A stretch of DNA of 64,000 nt from Campanula takesimana (GCA_026119855.1 JAOWBW010000303.1:806001-870000), one strand, 5' to 3'; positions 52,284-62,409 are shown, counted from the stretch's first letter. A program made the numbers and translations. The notes: generated by a model from the letters alone, not told the origin.

Positions 52284-52372
52284 CTAAAAATATAAACTAG
52301 ATGCTATATATTGTGTTATTAATAAATCACATTATATATATTAATTTCTTGATTTCAATATATTTCTCATAC

Positions 52373-53444
52373 GGCCAAAATACATTTACCCCCCCAAAGT
52401 ATCCACCGAATCCCACTTTGCCCCCAGCGCCAAATTTGTCCCACTTTGCCCCCAAAGCTTCAATTTGTCCCACTTTCCCCCCCAGCTCCAGACTTTGCAC
52501 CCCAGCACTAACGAATGTTAGAAAATTTAACAAAATAGGTAACGATTGGACTATTTTGTAATGCTTATTAGTTTTTAAGGGTCAAAATGCAAAGTTTCAA
52601 ATATTAAGTACTAAAAATTTATTTATTTTTCCAAATATTAAACATTATCTTAAATCTTAAATAATTAATAAGTCTTGAAACTAATACTAATTTTATGCTA
52701 ATTTTTTTTTAAAAAAAAATATGAATTATTTTTTCTAAATAAATGAATTTTTTTTTTAATAAAACTAAAAATTAAGTATGTTTTTTTTATTTTTTAAATA
52801 AAAATATTTAAAAAAATAAAGATTTTTTTTTCTAAAAAAACATTGTAAAGTTTTATTTATATTTTTAAAAATATAAAATAAAAATTTTAAATTGTAATTT
52901 TTGTAAGAATTTTATTTAAAAAAAATTAAAACATTATAGCCTTTTTTTATTTTAGAAAAATATTGTATTTTTTGTTTGTTGAAAAAAAAATCTTTATTTT
53001 TTTAAATATTTTTATTTAAAAAAAAAAAAAAAACATACTTAATTTTTAGTTTTATTAAAAAAATAAATTTCATTTATTTAGAAAAAATAATTTCATATTT
53101 TTTTAAAAAAAAAAATTAGCATAAAATTAGTATTAGTTTCAAGACTTATTAATTATTTAAGATTTAAGATAATGTTAAATATTTGGAAAAATAAATAAAT
53201 TTTTAGTACTTAATATTTGAAACTTTGCATTTTGACCCTTAAAAACTAATAAGCATTACAAAATAGTCCAATCGTTACCTATTTTGTTAAATTTTCTAAC
53301 ATTCGTTAGTGCTGGGGTGCAAAGTCTGGAGCTGGGGGGGAAAGTGGGACAAATTGAAGCTTTGGGGGCAAAGTGGGACAAATTTGGCGCTGGGGGGCAA
53401 AGTGGGATTCGGTGGATACTTTGGGGGGTAAATGTATTTTGGCC
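52373..53444. mobile_element. Foldback Mutator-like element, almost wholly palindromic
   Basis: Flanked by the perfect 9-bp duplication TTCTCATAC (52364-52372 and 53445-53453). Starts GGCCAAAATACATTTACCCC and ends in the reverse complement. The arms run about 52373-52850 and 52980-53444 with few mismatches, leaving a spacer of about 130 bp. The first 140 bp of each arm is GC-richer and holds repeated CCCACTTTGCCCCC words; the rest is very AT-rich. No transposase. A transcript through it would form a hairpin of over 400 bp. Confidence 0.9.
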
Positions 53445-53544
53445 TTCTCATACTAACAACACTATTATTATCAATAATTTAAAATATATACACTTTTTCT
53501 TTAATTTTCATAAACTTTCGATTTTGTATCCATTATTATTTTAA

Positions 53545-53730
53545 GGGTAAATATAAACTCACAAAAAAGTGCTATAAAATTTGGTTTGCAAAATGATGTG
53601 TCTATGATTTTGTTGGTGTATTTAATTAGAGTGTGACGGGTCCACTATCGATACAACCAATAAAATATTGTCACCTCATTTTGTATCATTCATGTTGTGA
53701 AATCCTTTCGTGCCCCTATCATTATTACCC
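53545..53730. mobile_element. MULE-type MITE (GGGCACAAAA family), intact copy
   Basis: 186 bp flanked by the perfect 9-bp duplication TTATTTTAA (53536-53544 and 53731-53739). Ends GGGTAAATATAAACTCACAA and GCCCCTATCATTATTACCC. Confidence 0.9.
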
Positions 53731-54029
53731 TTATTTTAAAGAACTATTAAGGGACGGGAGTATTCATCAGCATCTATCCTCTCCACGCTGCCACGCCTCT
53801 CCTCAGGATAAGGGATTACAACCCACACAGTATTTCGTAATAAAAGCCATTAAAAATATCATTTCACTACTTTAAGAAAAAAAAAAAAAAACATTTGTAA
53901 CCGCCCTGGTTATGTTAAGTTCCTCCACTTTTTGCTGCTGCTTCTCGGACAACAAAACAAATTTGTAAGTTTCCACATTAAACCTAAGAAATGATACTAC
54001 TAACAAGCTTGATCAAACATAATAATAGA

Positions 54030-54160
54030 CAAAAACAAAAAAACTTGTGTAAGACCGGTCTCACACGTGAAACGGGTCTCCTTGAAAGAGTAAATGTTTT
54101 GCCATTTATGAGTGGGGCGGGGCAAGCTCATATATGATACGTCTCATGTTGAGACTTAAC
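54030..54160. mobile_element. TGTGAGACGG-family MITE, diverged
   Basis: AAAACTTGTGTAAGACCGGT, then GAGTGGGGCGGGGCAAGCTC and GTCTCATGTTGAGACTTAA match the family. The flanks (AACATAAT / AACATAAA) are a near duplication. Confidence 0.6.
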
Positions 54161-54870
54161 ATAAAACACAGTTATCAAATTTGTGTTATAAAATAAATGT
54201 CTTAGATCCAGAATGCTACAGTCATATATTGCCCTGCCCCCAATTCCCTTAATTCCCTTTCACTACTATAAGTAGCAGAGAGCTAAAAAAAATTAATTAT
54301 CTTTAAATAAGCATCTCTTAAGTCCAATAAAACCCCTACCTCCTAGTTCCCCTACACTCATCTGCAAGCAAAAATGCCTCTCTAAATAGAATAAGCTTTT
54401 GTGACTATAAAAATGGAAATATCTAACATGCACCATTAAAACACTAATTAATAACTATACACTTTATCTCGACTACAAAACATTATTATAAACATCAGTT
54501 ATTTTTTTAGCCACTACCCACACAAAATCAAAATGCAATTATTATTATCACCAATCCATAATCAACAGAAGTCATGACATGATCCATACTGATTATTAAT
54601 CAAATAGAAAATTCCCAAAAAGGTTAAATATAAAAAGGGAGATTAACAAAATTTCCGAATTTAATAATCTTCTTCACTGGTTATAATGAACAACGTGGTT
54701 GCTAAATATCATTAAATAATTAAACATCATAAAAAAAAAGGTGCTAATAATTAACTAAATAGTACTTCTTCCAGCTTGCCTCAGTCCTTTTTTTCCCTCT
54801 CGTTTTCTTTCTTAAAACTATCTACTTAACACTAATACAGTACTTATTTTGGAATAAGCAAAAAGATTAA
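54161..54870 (-). other. 3' flank of the ZHD gene
   Basis: AT-rich sequence that should include the 3' UTR of the ZHD gene (minus strand, just left of 54871). No clear element or poly-A signal was singled out. Confidence 0.4.
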
Positions 54871-55896
54871 TTAAGAAGAAGAAGATGATCCATTAGTGGC
54901 AATAACATTACCGGTGCTAACGCTACCACCACTGTTGTGAAGAAGCTGTTGATGGTGGTTGCTATGGCTGTTTCCGGTATCTTCGTGGTGGTGGTGGTTG
55001 TTGTAGTGATGGTGGCTGTTGTCGGGATTGTTCCCATCAAGGTTGCCGTTATTGTTAGTATCTGATTTCTTTCCGATAGTGCTCTTATTGTTATGCATCC
55101 AGACTTTGAAAACCCCTTTTTCGACGCCAATTTCGTTGCAAAATCCGGTGATGATTTCCTCGTCTCGTTTCTGCATCTTCCAGCCTACTCTTTCGGCGAA
55201 TTCTTGCATTTTTTCCTTCTGATCTGTGGTGAATTTCGTCCTGAATCGCTTTCTTCCGTTCAAAATTGCGGCCGTGTTGGGTGTGGCTCCGGTGCCGGGA
55301 GTGGTAGGAATTGGGAGATTATTTTCCTGCGGCAAGCCGGCGCTTAGGGCGAGAAGCATGTGGGGCGCGGACGGGTAGTAGGATGACGAGATCGGCGGTG
55401 GAGACGGGGAATTGGGACTGCTACCGTTTGCTCCACCGCCGCGTGATGGCGGTGGAGGCGGAGGGTGATGGCGGTGATGTGGTTGGTACTCGATGACGTG
55501 TTGTGCAGGAGGAGCTGGATTAGGAGACGGAAGGATGTCATCCGGCTCACGGCGGTGGAAATTCCGGTGACATCCGCAAGCAGCGCATTTGAGAGAAGTA
55601 GGGTCGACATGAGTAGCAGTAGGAGAAGGCATAAACTCCCCACAACCGTCGACGGCGTGACCGCCCAAGCTGGCAGCATGGTTCTTGAGACACTCTTTGT
55701 AAGTAATAACCACCGGAGGGCCGTTCAGGAGGTGGTGATGCAGAGGCCGGTGGCGCTTCAGCACACCATTTGTAAAGGGTAAAGGCTTAATAGGTTGGAT
55801 CCGTGTAGGAGTCTCAGTTTCAGGGTCAGGTGTTTTGATAGTGGCCGCCACAGCAACGGCGGAGGTGGGGGCGGTGATGGTAGTGGCAATATCCAT
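54871..55896 (-). CDS. ZHD9: Zinc-finger homeodomain transcription factor (ZHD9/ZHD10 type)
   Basis: An intronless gene for a 341-aa nuclear transcription factor. The ZF-HD dimerisation finger is at residues about 66-117 ([20 protein letters not shown] ... [15 protein letters not shown]). The divergent homeodomain is at about 214-275 ([20 protein letters not shown] ... FKVWMHNNK). The N-terminal [13 protein letters not shown] motif ([16 protein letters not shown], 27-41), the [11 protein letters not shown] run, [11 protein letters not shown] and the C-terminal NGSSSS match the ZHD9/ZHD10 (ATHB34/ATHB23) group. The His/Asn-rich tail (292-320) is low complexity. I start at the ATG at 55896 (MDIATTIT), which matches family N termini; the frame is open a little further upstream but only from a non-ATG codon. 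ZHDs dimerise and bind ATTA-core sites, and are inhibited by MIF proteins such as the neighbour at 41760. The frame is intact. Confidence 0.93.
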   Translation of the reverse strand: MDIATTITAPTSAVAVAATIKTPDPETETPTRIQPIKPLPFTNGVLKRHRPLHHHLLNGPPVVITYKECLKNHAASLGGHAVDGCGEFMPSPTATHVDPTSLKCAACGCHRNFHRREPDDILPSPNPAPPAQHVIEYQPHHRHHPPPPPPSRGGGANGSSPNSPSPPPISSSYYPSAPHMLLALSAGLPQENNLPIPTTPGTGATPNTAAILNGRKRFRTKFTTDQKEKMQEFAERVGWKMQKRDEEIITGFCNEIGVEKGVFKVWMHNNKSTIGKKSDTNNNGNLDGNNPDNSHHHYNNHHHHEDTGNSHSNHHQQLLHNSGGSVSTGNVIATNGSSSSS

Positions 55897-56090
55897 AACT
55901 AAAACATGAATCAAAAGATTGGGTTAAGAGTTAAAAAGAGAAAGCTTATGAGAGTGTGGGCTCTTTTATTGTTAATAAGAGAGTTGAATTAGAAAAGAGG
56001 TTAGGGTTTTGAACAAAAGAGGGATGTCTTTATCCATGGAGGTAGAGATGAGAGAGAAAGAGAAAAGGGGTGGATGTTTTCATTTTGTAA
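55897..56090 (-). promoter_or_regulatory. ZHD 5' leader with upstream ORFs and a telo-box
   Basis: If transcription starts upstream of 56090, the leader holds three short upstream ORFs: one of 17 codons starting in AAAATGAAAAC, one of 21 codons (56037-55972, starts MDKDIPLLF), and a two-codon ATG TTT TAG at 55907-55899 ending two bases before the main ATG. A telo-box (AAACCCTAACC) lies at about 55999-56009. The transcription start is not known, so whether these are in the mRNA is inferred. Confidence 0.4.
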
Positions 56091-56605
56091 TTTTTGGGTT
56101 GATGATGATGATGATGAGAATTGAGTGTGTTGATGACAGTAGATAATTGTAATATTCTCTACATTCAATAATAATTTCACCATTTTTCTCTCTTAATACA
56201 AAAAAAAAATAGTCACTTTTGATTCAAAAAAGAAACTTTTAGATTTAATTATAAATATGAAAATACAAATAATTAAAAAAAAAAATGAAAAAGATAAGTT
56301 ATGTTATGTGACTGAGTGAGTGAGCAAGTATTATTTTTATGCGCAAGAGTGAGTAATAATAAAATCTTGAAAGAATGGGTGGATTAATTTGTGTGGTTGT
56401 GATTGTTTGTTAACCAGGATCCTGGCAAAAAAAAAAAAAATTGTTAACCAGGGGTTTGTAAGAAAATTAACCCAGGGGGGTTAAGGGTACTGAAGAGTGA
56501 CCTCAGCTTAGGGATTAGGATATGTTGTGTCAATAGCGTGTTTGTTTGTGTATACGACCTCTTGCTTCATTTTACAGTACTGATGATTTAATCTGCCGTT
56601 GTTTA

Positions 56606-57521
56606 TAGGGATGGCAACGGGTCGGATACGGTCCGGATATCGTCAAACCCGTATCCGACCCGAGGTAGTTGACCCCGTATCCGAACCCGCCCGTATCCGA
56701 TTATGGCGAATCCGTATCCGCCCGTATTATCCGCCCATTTTTTTATTTTTTTTAATTGACTGACTCTCCCCTAAATTAGACATTTTTTTGCAAACCAAAT
56801 TCAAAAAAGCAGACCCAAATTCCAAAAATTAACCCAACATTATAAGATTAAACGGCATAATCTTATATACTAAAGAGGTATAAATTCCAAAAAATCCCTA
56901 AAGATGTATAAATTCCAAAAATTTATACCAAAATCAAGAAAATCATACCCAAAAAAATTCAAATTACCACTGCATTATAAATTTATGACATTTTATTGAA
57001 ACAAAAATCAAGAAAATGATACCTGTACCGCTGTACGTAGATAATCCCCGGTTGAGCAGTCGGCGTCGCCTCACACACAGGTACTAACCTCTCGCCGGAG
57101 TTGGATCGTTGCGTCGCCTGGTGGTCGCTGAGGTCGGTCATCGTCGGCGTCGCCATCTCTCTCTTAACCTGGTCGGAGGCATGGCGGCGGCGAACGCGGC
57201 GATCGATTCGAGGTTGTCGGAGAGGTAGTCGCCGATCCCCTTTCTCTCTCTCTCTAGGCAGCGGCGTCTTTTGATTATGATTTGGAAACCTAAAACTGAT
57301 ACATATATATATACAAGGCAGGGGAGTAATAATAATGGAAAGAAAGGGTAAAATCGTAAATAACTTATTCGGGTTTATACGGGTCGGATACGGACGGATC
57401 TCGGACAGAATCCGAACCCGTATCCGAACCCGCCGGATTTTGAAAATCTATTACCAAACCCACCCATCCCCGGTCGGATTGTCTCGGATACGGATCGGAT
57501 TCGGTAAAATTGCCATCCCTA
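56606..57521. mobile_element. hAT element with CGGATACGG subterminal repeats
   Basis: Ends TAGGGATGGCAACGGGTCGG and TTGCCATCCCTA; the near-perfect 8-bp duplication GTTGTTTA / GTTGTATA flanks it. Both ends are rich in CCGTATCCGACCCG words. A GC-rich gene-like piece (57030-57260, with GTCGGCGTCGCC words) sits inside and may be captured. It lies about 700 bp upstream of the ZHD start codon. Confidence 0.85.
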
Positions 57522-57600
57522 GTTGTATAGTCCTTGAACAGTGACTTTTCTTCAATTCCCACGGATAAAATAGTCAATGGTTATATCATCCGGCAGACCT

Positions 57601-57822
57601 GGAACCGCTTCACCCATTTTAGCTTTACCCCTTCAACCAACGGCTTCGATCAAGTTAACATAGTGAGCTCATCATCTGTGCGGCTAAGATGATTTTAATT
57701 TTTTGTGAGTCCTACCGAGCTCGGACACATCTCATCCGTCGAACACAAAATCCAATGAGGTGGCTCTAATCGGAGCCATTGGGTGGAGCCAACTGCTCAG
57801 TGGAGCGGTTCGAAATCCGTCC
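57601..57822. mobile_element. MITE with GAACCGCTCCACC ends
   Basis: Left GAACCGCTTCACCCATTTTA and right GTGGAGCGGTTCGAAATCC are inverted. The interior shares TGTGCGGCT..GATGATTT and CCTACCGAGCTCGG..ACATCTC words with the nested copy at 57960. The boundaries are approximate. Confidence 0.65.
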
Positions 57823-57850
57823 CGTCTAGGCACCGTATGATTTTTATTTT

Positions 57851-58232
57851 GAGAAAATTTTGGGAGAAACTAGTTCCTTATAGAAAGCCTTGTTTTTATA
57901 GGGGTTAAGATTTAGGGTTTAAGGTTTGGAGTTTAAGATTTAGGGTATAAAGTTTAAGGATCCGAAACCGCTCCACCGAGTTAGCTCCACCTCTCCACCC
58001 AACGGTTCCGATCAAGGCCACATACACACATTTATCATTTGTGCGGCTCGGATGATTTCATTATTTTTTTGGGTCCCACCGAGCTCGGCTACATCTCAGC
58101 CGTTGGGTGTAGCTAAAATGAGGTGGCTCCAATCTCCACCATTGGGTGGAGCGGTTCGAAATTCAAAGTTTAAGGGTTAAAAACAAGATTTTTTATAACT
58201 TATTGAGAAACTAGTTTCCCCCAAAACCTACT
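57851..58232. mobile_element. Telomere-like MITE, copy 5, split by another MITE
   Basis: Ends TTTTGGGAGAAACTAGTTCC and AACTAGTTTCCCCCAAAACC. The core TTTAGGGTTTAAGG is interrupted at 57960-58164 and then resumes as AAAGTTTAAGGGTTAAAAAC. Confidence 0.85.
57960..58164. mobile_element. GAACCGCTCCACC-type MITE nested in a telomere-like MITE
   Basis: AAAGTTTAAGG is present on both sides (57949-57959 and 58165-58175), up to 11 bp of duplication. Ends CCGAAACCGCTCCACC and GGTGGAGCGGTTCGAAATTC. Related to the copy at 57601. Confidence 0.85.
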
Positions 58233-58450
58233 AAAAAAACATGTTACATTGGAGTTTTATCATTTGTAGAAAATACAATTATTAAGGAAATTATAAAATA
58301 AAATATATATCCTTGTTTATCTTTTTCATCTCATATACTCCAACAAGTATTGTAAAAGAAATATACTACTCCGTAGTATTTCTAAAATTTGTACTTTCAT
58401 TTTTTAGCGTCTTTAAAAAAAATCATTTGCCAAAAATAGAATGTTTATAG

Positions 58451-58605
58451 CAGTGTTCTAAAAGACGCCCGTCTAGGCCGTCTGGGCCCCGCCTAGGCGC
58501 TACGTCTAGGATATTATAGTTATTTCTGAATTCTCGGCCCCGCCTAGATCCCGCCTAGGCCCCGCCTAGGCGCCCCTGCGGCGCCTAGCGTTTTTTAGAA
58601 CCTTG
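58451..58605. mobile_element. hAT-type MITE (GCCTAGGCG family), copy 2
   Basis: 155 bp with the perfect 8-bp duplication GTTTATAG (58443-58450 and 58606-58613). Ends CAGTGTTCTAAAAGACGCCC and TTTTTTAGAACCTTG; the interior has CCCCGCCTAGGCGC words. Confidence 0.9.
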
Positions 58606-58762
58606 GTTTATAGTATTTGCTTGCTATTCTACACCACTCGCAAATTATATCTTACTTTTCATACTCACATCACCCACTTTACTATAATAAGTATATTCAC
58701 CTCACATCAAATAACCCACTTACTAATCCCTACCCTCCCATTCACACTCACAAGAGCATAAT

Positions 58763-59016
58763 ACTACCTTTCTCTCATAGATTTAGTTCATTTTTTTCTT
58801 TGTTATTATGAATAAATTTTGAAGAATAGTTTACCCTACTTTTAATTATCTTAACAAAAATTTACAACTTGTTATTGATACATCTATAAACACTGTCATT
58901 ATCAGTCTTTAAATTTTCATTAAAATAATTAAACGTAGTCCAAAATACTGCTCAATATTCATTCGTAGTAACAAGGGAGGAAAAAAAGAAGGACTGATTT
59001 TCAGGATCGAAGGAGT
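58763..59016. mobile_element. Degenerate Stowaway-like MITE
   Basis: The left end CTACCTTTCTCTCATAGATT and right end TTTTCAGGATCGAAGGAGTA are loosely complementary. The solo LTR begins six bases after it. Confidence 0.45.
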
Positions 59017-59022
59017 ATTTTA

Positions 59023-59140
59023 TGACACGCCCCCAGGTATAGGGATCCCCTAATAGAACCTCGAACCTGGATGCGTGTGACTAACGAGAATCAAGAAACT
59101 AACAAGAAACTGGATGACAACAGTTTATAACAAACTGACA

Positions 59141-59196
<56 letters not shown>

Positions 59197-61581
59197 TCTA
59201 GAGTAAGGAGCTAAGATAGCTCACACCACGAGTTCTAGACAAGAAAATTTAAACCAAACATGATTATACACAGCGGAAACATGCCTAGCACATATGCTGG
59301 CATTACAAGATGTCTAGAGAAAACAAGAGACAACAAGTCTACCCAAAAATACTGAGTTACATAACCCATAATACATCGTCCTCACCAAAATGTAAAAGGA
59401 CCACGATCCCCAAAAGAATAACCACCTGCGTAGTAAGCTCCCAGCTATGTCGAGCCTCACTTCGCACTATCACTAGCCTTCCTTTGATCTAAGGAAAACA
59501 ATTAAACAAGAAACGGGGTGAGATAAATCTCAGTAAGCTATTAGATGCCACTACATGACATGTTATCATGCAATTCAAGTAGATACTCAAGTAATCATGT
59601 ATCAAGTATCATCAAGTAACAAGTATATGAGAGGCTAAGCCAACTCATCAAGTAGCACATAGGCTAAGCTAGCACGTTACAAAGGATATTGATTCCTTCC
59701 TTATTCCTCCCAAGAATACCATTGTTGTCGTAGCTTGTATTACTTTGACAGATCATGATCAATGTCAAGAAACCGCTTATGCAGTATATATAAGAAGACC
59801 CGGTAACCAGTGTCATTCCCAAGATCAAGATTCACGAGGTGTTCACGAGTTTAGCATTCACTTATATCAGGCGTATTGCTCTAATAAAGGAAGCTATGCC
59901 CTTACTATGGCCTGTGGTAAGGGGTCAAGCGCAGATACATAGATCCCCGATTATCATTTTGGCCCCAGCCTCATGATAAGCGTGAACCTATATACCTCCG
60001 AACAAGCAAGGACCAGCTGGACTCACACAAGAATGCACAAGTAAGTATTTACTTGAACTACGGGAGTAGAACTAATCCAAAAGTAGTGGACTAGCTCACT
60101 AAGAAACATGCTTCAAGTAATCAAGAAGTCACATTGTTATCAAGAAACTATATGCAAGGTTTGCACATACACATTAAGAACATTTCTCAAACACGTTAGT
60201 TCTTATTCATAGCACTTTCTAATTCATTACCATACACATGTATTGGTGTCAAGTCATGTACAAGATTTTATCATCTTATATTCAAGTTCTCAATCCACTT
60301 CTATGGATGTTTAAGACATGTACAAGATTTTATTGTCTTATACTCGAGTTATCATTCCAATCTTTGGACATTCAAGTCATATATAAGAGTTAGACATCTT
60401 ATACTTCAAGTTCATCATCCTATACTTTGGAGGTTCAAGTCAAGACATTGTTCTAATGCCCCTAAGGTGCACAAACCTTATTTTCAAGACAAGTATAACA
60501 CATTAGTGCTTGTTCATAGCACTTTCAAGACATATAAAAGAGTTGTTACTCTTATACTTAAGTTCTCATTTGAGTTCTATAAGTGTTCATGTTCAAGACT
60601 AAATTCTCATTTTAATTCAATGAGTATTCATGTTTAAGACCAAGTTCTGATGCCCCTAAGGTGTCACAACATTTAATAGGACATCTTATACTAAGGTTAT
60701 ATACCTTAATTAGGGTTAAGTCTAGCTTAATCAAACTTTATTAAAGACTTTTGTTCATCAGGGCAAGTGTGCGGTCGCCCAAAGTGGCCTGTGCGGTCGC
60801 ACACAAGCAGGTCAATCCATTTGAAAAACCTTTCAGAAAGATGGGCGGTCGCCCAGCCCAAAATGGGCGCCCAAGGTACAAAAATGCGAATTTTTTATTT
60901 CTTTCTCAGGTTGAATAATTTTCCGTCCCAAACGTAGGAGTAACTTTTTACTAACACTTTAACATTACCCAGGGCATATAAACATACTCCAAAACAATTG
61001 TTCAAGTGTAATTTCCCCTTTTTACAAAGTCTCTTATACTCCCCTTGTCCCAAAATTACAAGTATCACAAAAATTACCCCCAACACGAAATTGACAAGCA
61101 CAAGTATCAGGAATAACATATATGAATGTTATTACAAGCAAGGGGGATCTAATAACTTACCTAGTCAAAAATCAAAGTTATACAAACAAATTTTTGTTCG
61201 GCCGGAAACGTTCTATTCAACGCCACGAATATTTATACGGGATCGGAATCAAGAACAGATGGATAATTAAACTCGAGGAGTCGAGAATAGGGTAAACCCT
61301 AAACCTAGCTTTTGAACCAGAGAAAGAACGAGAAGGAAATGAGAAGTATGCTTTCTCAGAGAAGCATACACAAGATATACTTTAAACTTTCAATGAATGA
61401 CACCTAGGACCCTCAAGTCAAATTTTCACAAATGACCCAAAAGTCAAAACTAGACATTTAACCACCTTAATATTCTAAAGCAGTTAAGAATTTAACCCAA
61501 GTAAAACTAACACATAATATGCAAGTTCAAGTATTTAACAAGCAAGTCAATTATTTAACGAGAATAAGGATGGGCGTTACA
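59023..61581. mobile_element. Solo LTR, 2.56 kb
   Basis: Starts TGACACGCCCCCAGG and ends GGGCGTTACA, that is TG...CA with short inverted tips. The perfect 5-bp duplication TTTTA flanks it (59018-59022 and 61582-61586). No gag/pol frame and no second LTR are seen, so it is best read as a solo LTR of a long-LTR retrotransposon, probably Ty3/gypsy type (inferred from LTR length). It contains an (AT)n tract (59142-59195), a degenerate repeat of about 65 bp with CATGTACAAGATTTTAT-like words (60190-60660) and GGTCGCCCAAAG / GCGGTCGCACACAAG words (60770-60870). Confidence 0.75.
59142..59195. repeat. (AT)n microsatellite inside the solo LTR
   Basis: About 27 AT units. Confidence 0.95.
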
Positions 61582-61586
61582 TTTTA

Positions 61587-62002
61587 CTCCCTCCGTCTCA
61601 TAACAAATGACACATTTAATCATTTTTGTTGTCTTATTGGAAAGTCGCCTTTCTCGTAATGAAAATCTTAAATTACTTTTTTATTCATAAAACACATTTA
61701 TCATACTTACCAGCGTTCTAAAAGAGGTCCGTCTAGGTCGCTTAGGCGCAAGGCGTTCATAAAGCGCTTAAGTCCCGCCTAGAATATTATAACTATTTCG
61801 GAATTCTCGGACCCGATTAAGTTCCGTCTAGGCCCCGCCTAGCGCTTTTTAGAACCTTGATACTTACAATAAATTTTCACTTACTACTCCCCACCCTACT
61901 TTATATCTCTCTTTTATACTCACAACACTTATTTTTAAAACATATTTCCTTAATTTCCGTTTCTAAAATGAAACTAGTCATTTATTATGGGCCAAATGGA
62001 GC
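61587..62002. mobile_element. Old Stowaway-like MITE carrying a nested hAT MITE
   Basis: The left end CTCCCTCCGTCTCATAACAA pairs with the reverse complement of ATTTATTATGGGCCAAATGG then AGCA at the right, which is mutated. TA is at the left. The hAT MITE at 61711-61859 is inserted inside. Confidence 0.6.
61711..61859. mobile_element. hAT-type MITE (GCCTAGGCG family), copy 3
   Basis: 149 bp with the perfect 8-bp duplication ATACTTAC (61703-61710 and 61860-61867). Ends CAGCGTTCTAAAAGAGGTCC and GCGCTTTTTAGAACCTTG. Confidence 0.9.
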
Positions 62003-62135
62003 AGACATCTCCTTAAAATATAGTACAATATTTCTATTCTTCTCTTGCTGCCTTTGGCTCTCTTCTAAATGTCACATTCTCTTTCACTCTTTTTCTCAGC
62101 GCACATTATTTATGACCGCCACTTGATTTTATATA

Positions 62136-62409
62136 CTCCCTCCGGTCCAAAATAACTGTCTTTTTTTACTTTTCACAAAGATTAAGAAATGCAATTATTA
62201 AGGCATATTAATGGCGAAAGTTACATGCTTACCCTTATTTATTGTTCAACTTTCTTACATTATTACACTCACTAAGTCAATTAATAAAGTAAAACAACTT
62301 CCAATGCAAGGGTAAATAAGGAATTTTAATTGTTTTGACTCAAAAAGTGACAATTATTTTGGACCAAAAAAATTGCTCAAAAGCGACAGATATTTTGGAC
62401 CGGAGGGAG
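62136..62409. mobile_element. Stowaway MITE
   Basis: Ends CTCCCTCCGGTCCAAAATAA and GATATTTTGGACCGGAGGGA then G, TA on both sides. 274 bp. Confidence 0.95.

Noticed and set aside
52301..53544. Two nearly identical proteins on opposite strands (52327-52533 and 53284-53544)
   Set aside because: They are the same sequence read from the two arms of the palindromic element, not duplicated genes.
55897..55914. ZHD start six codons further upstream
   Set aside because: That position is TTG, not ATG. The ATG at 55896 matches family N termini.
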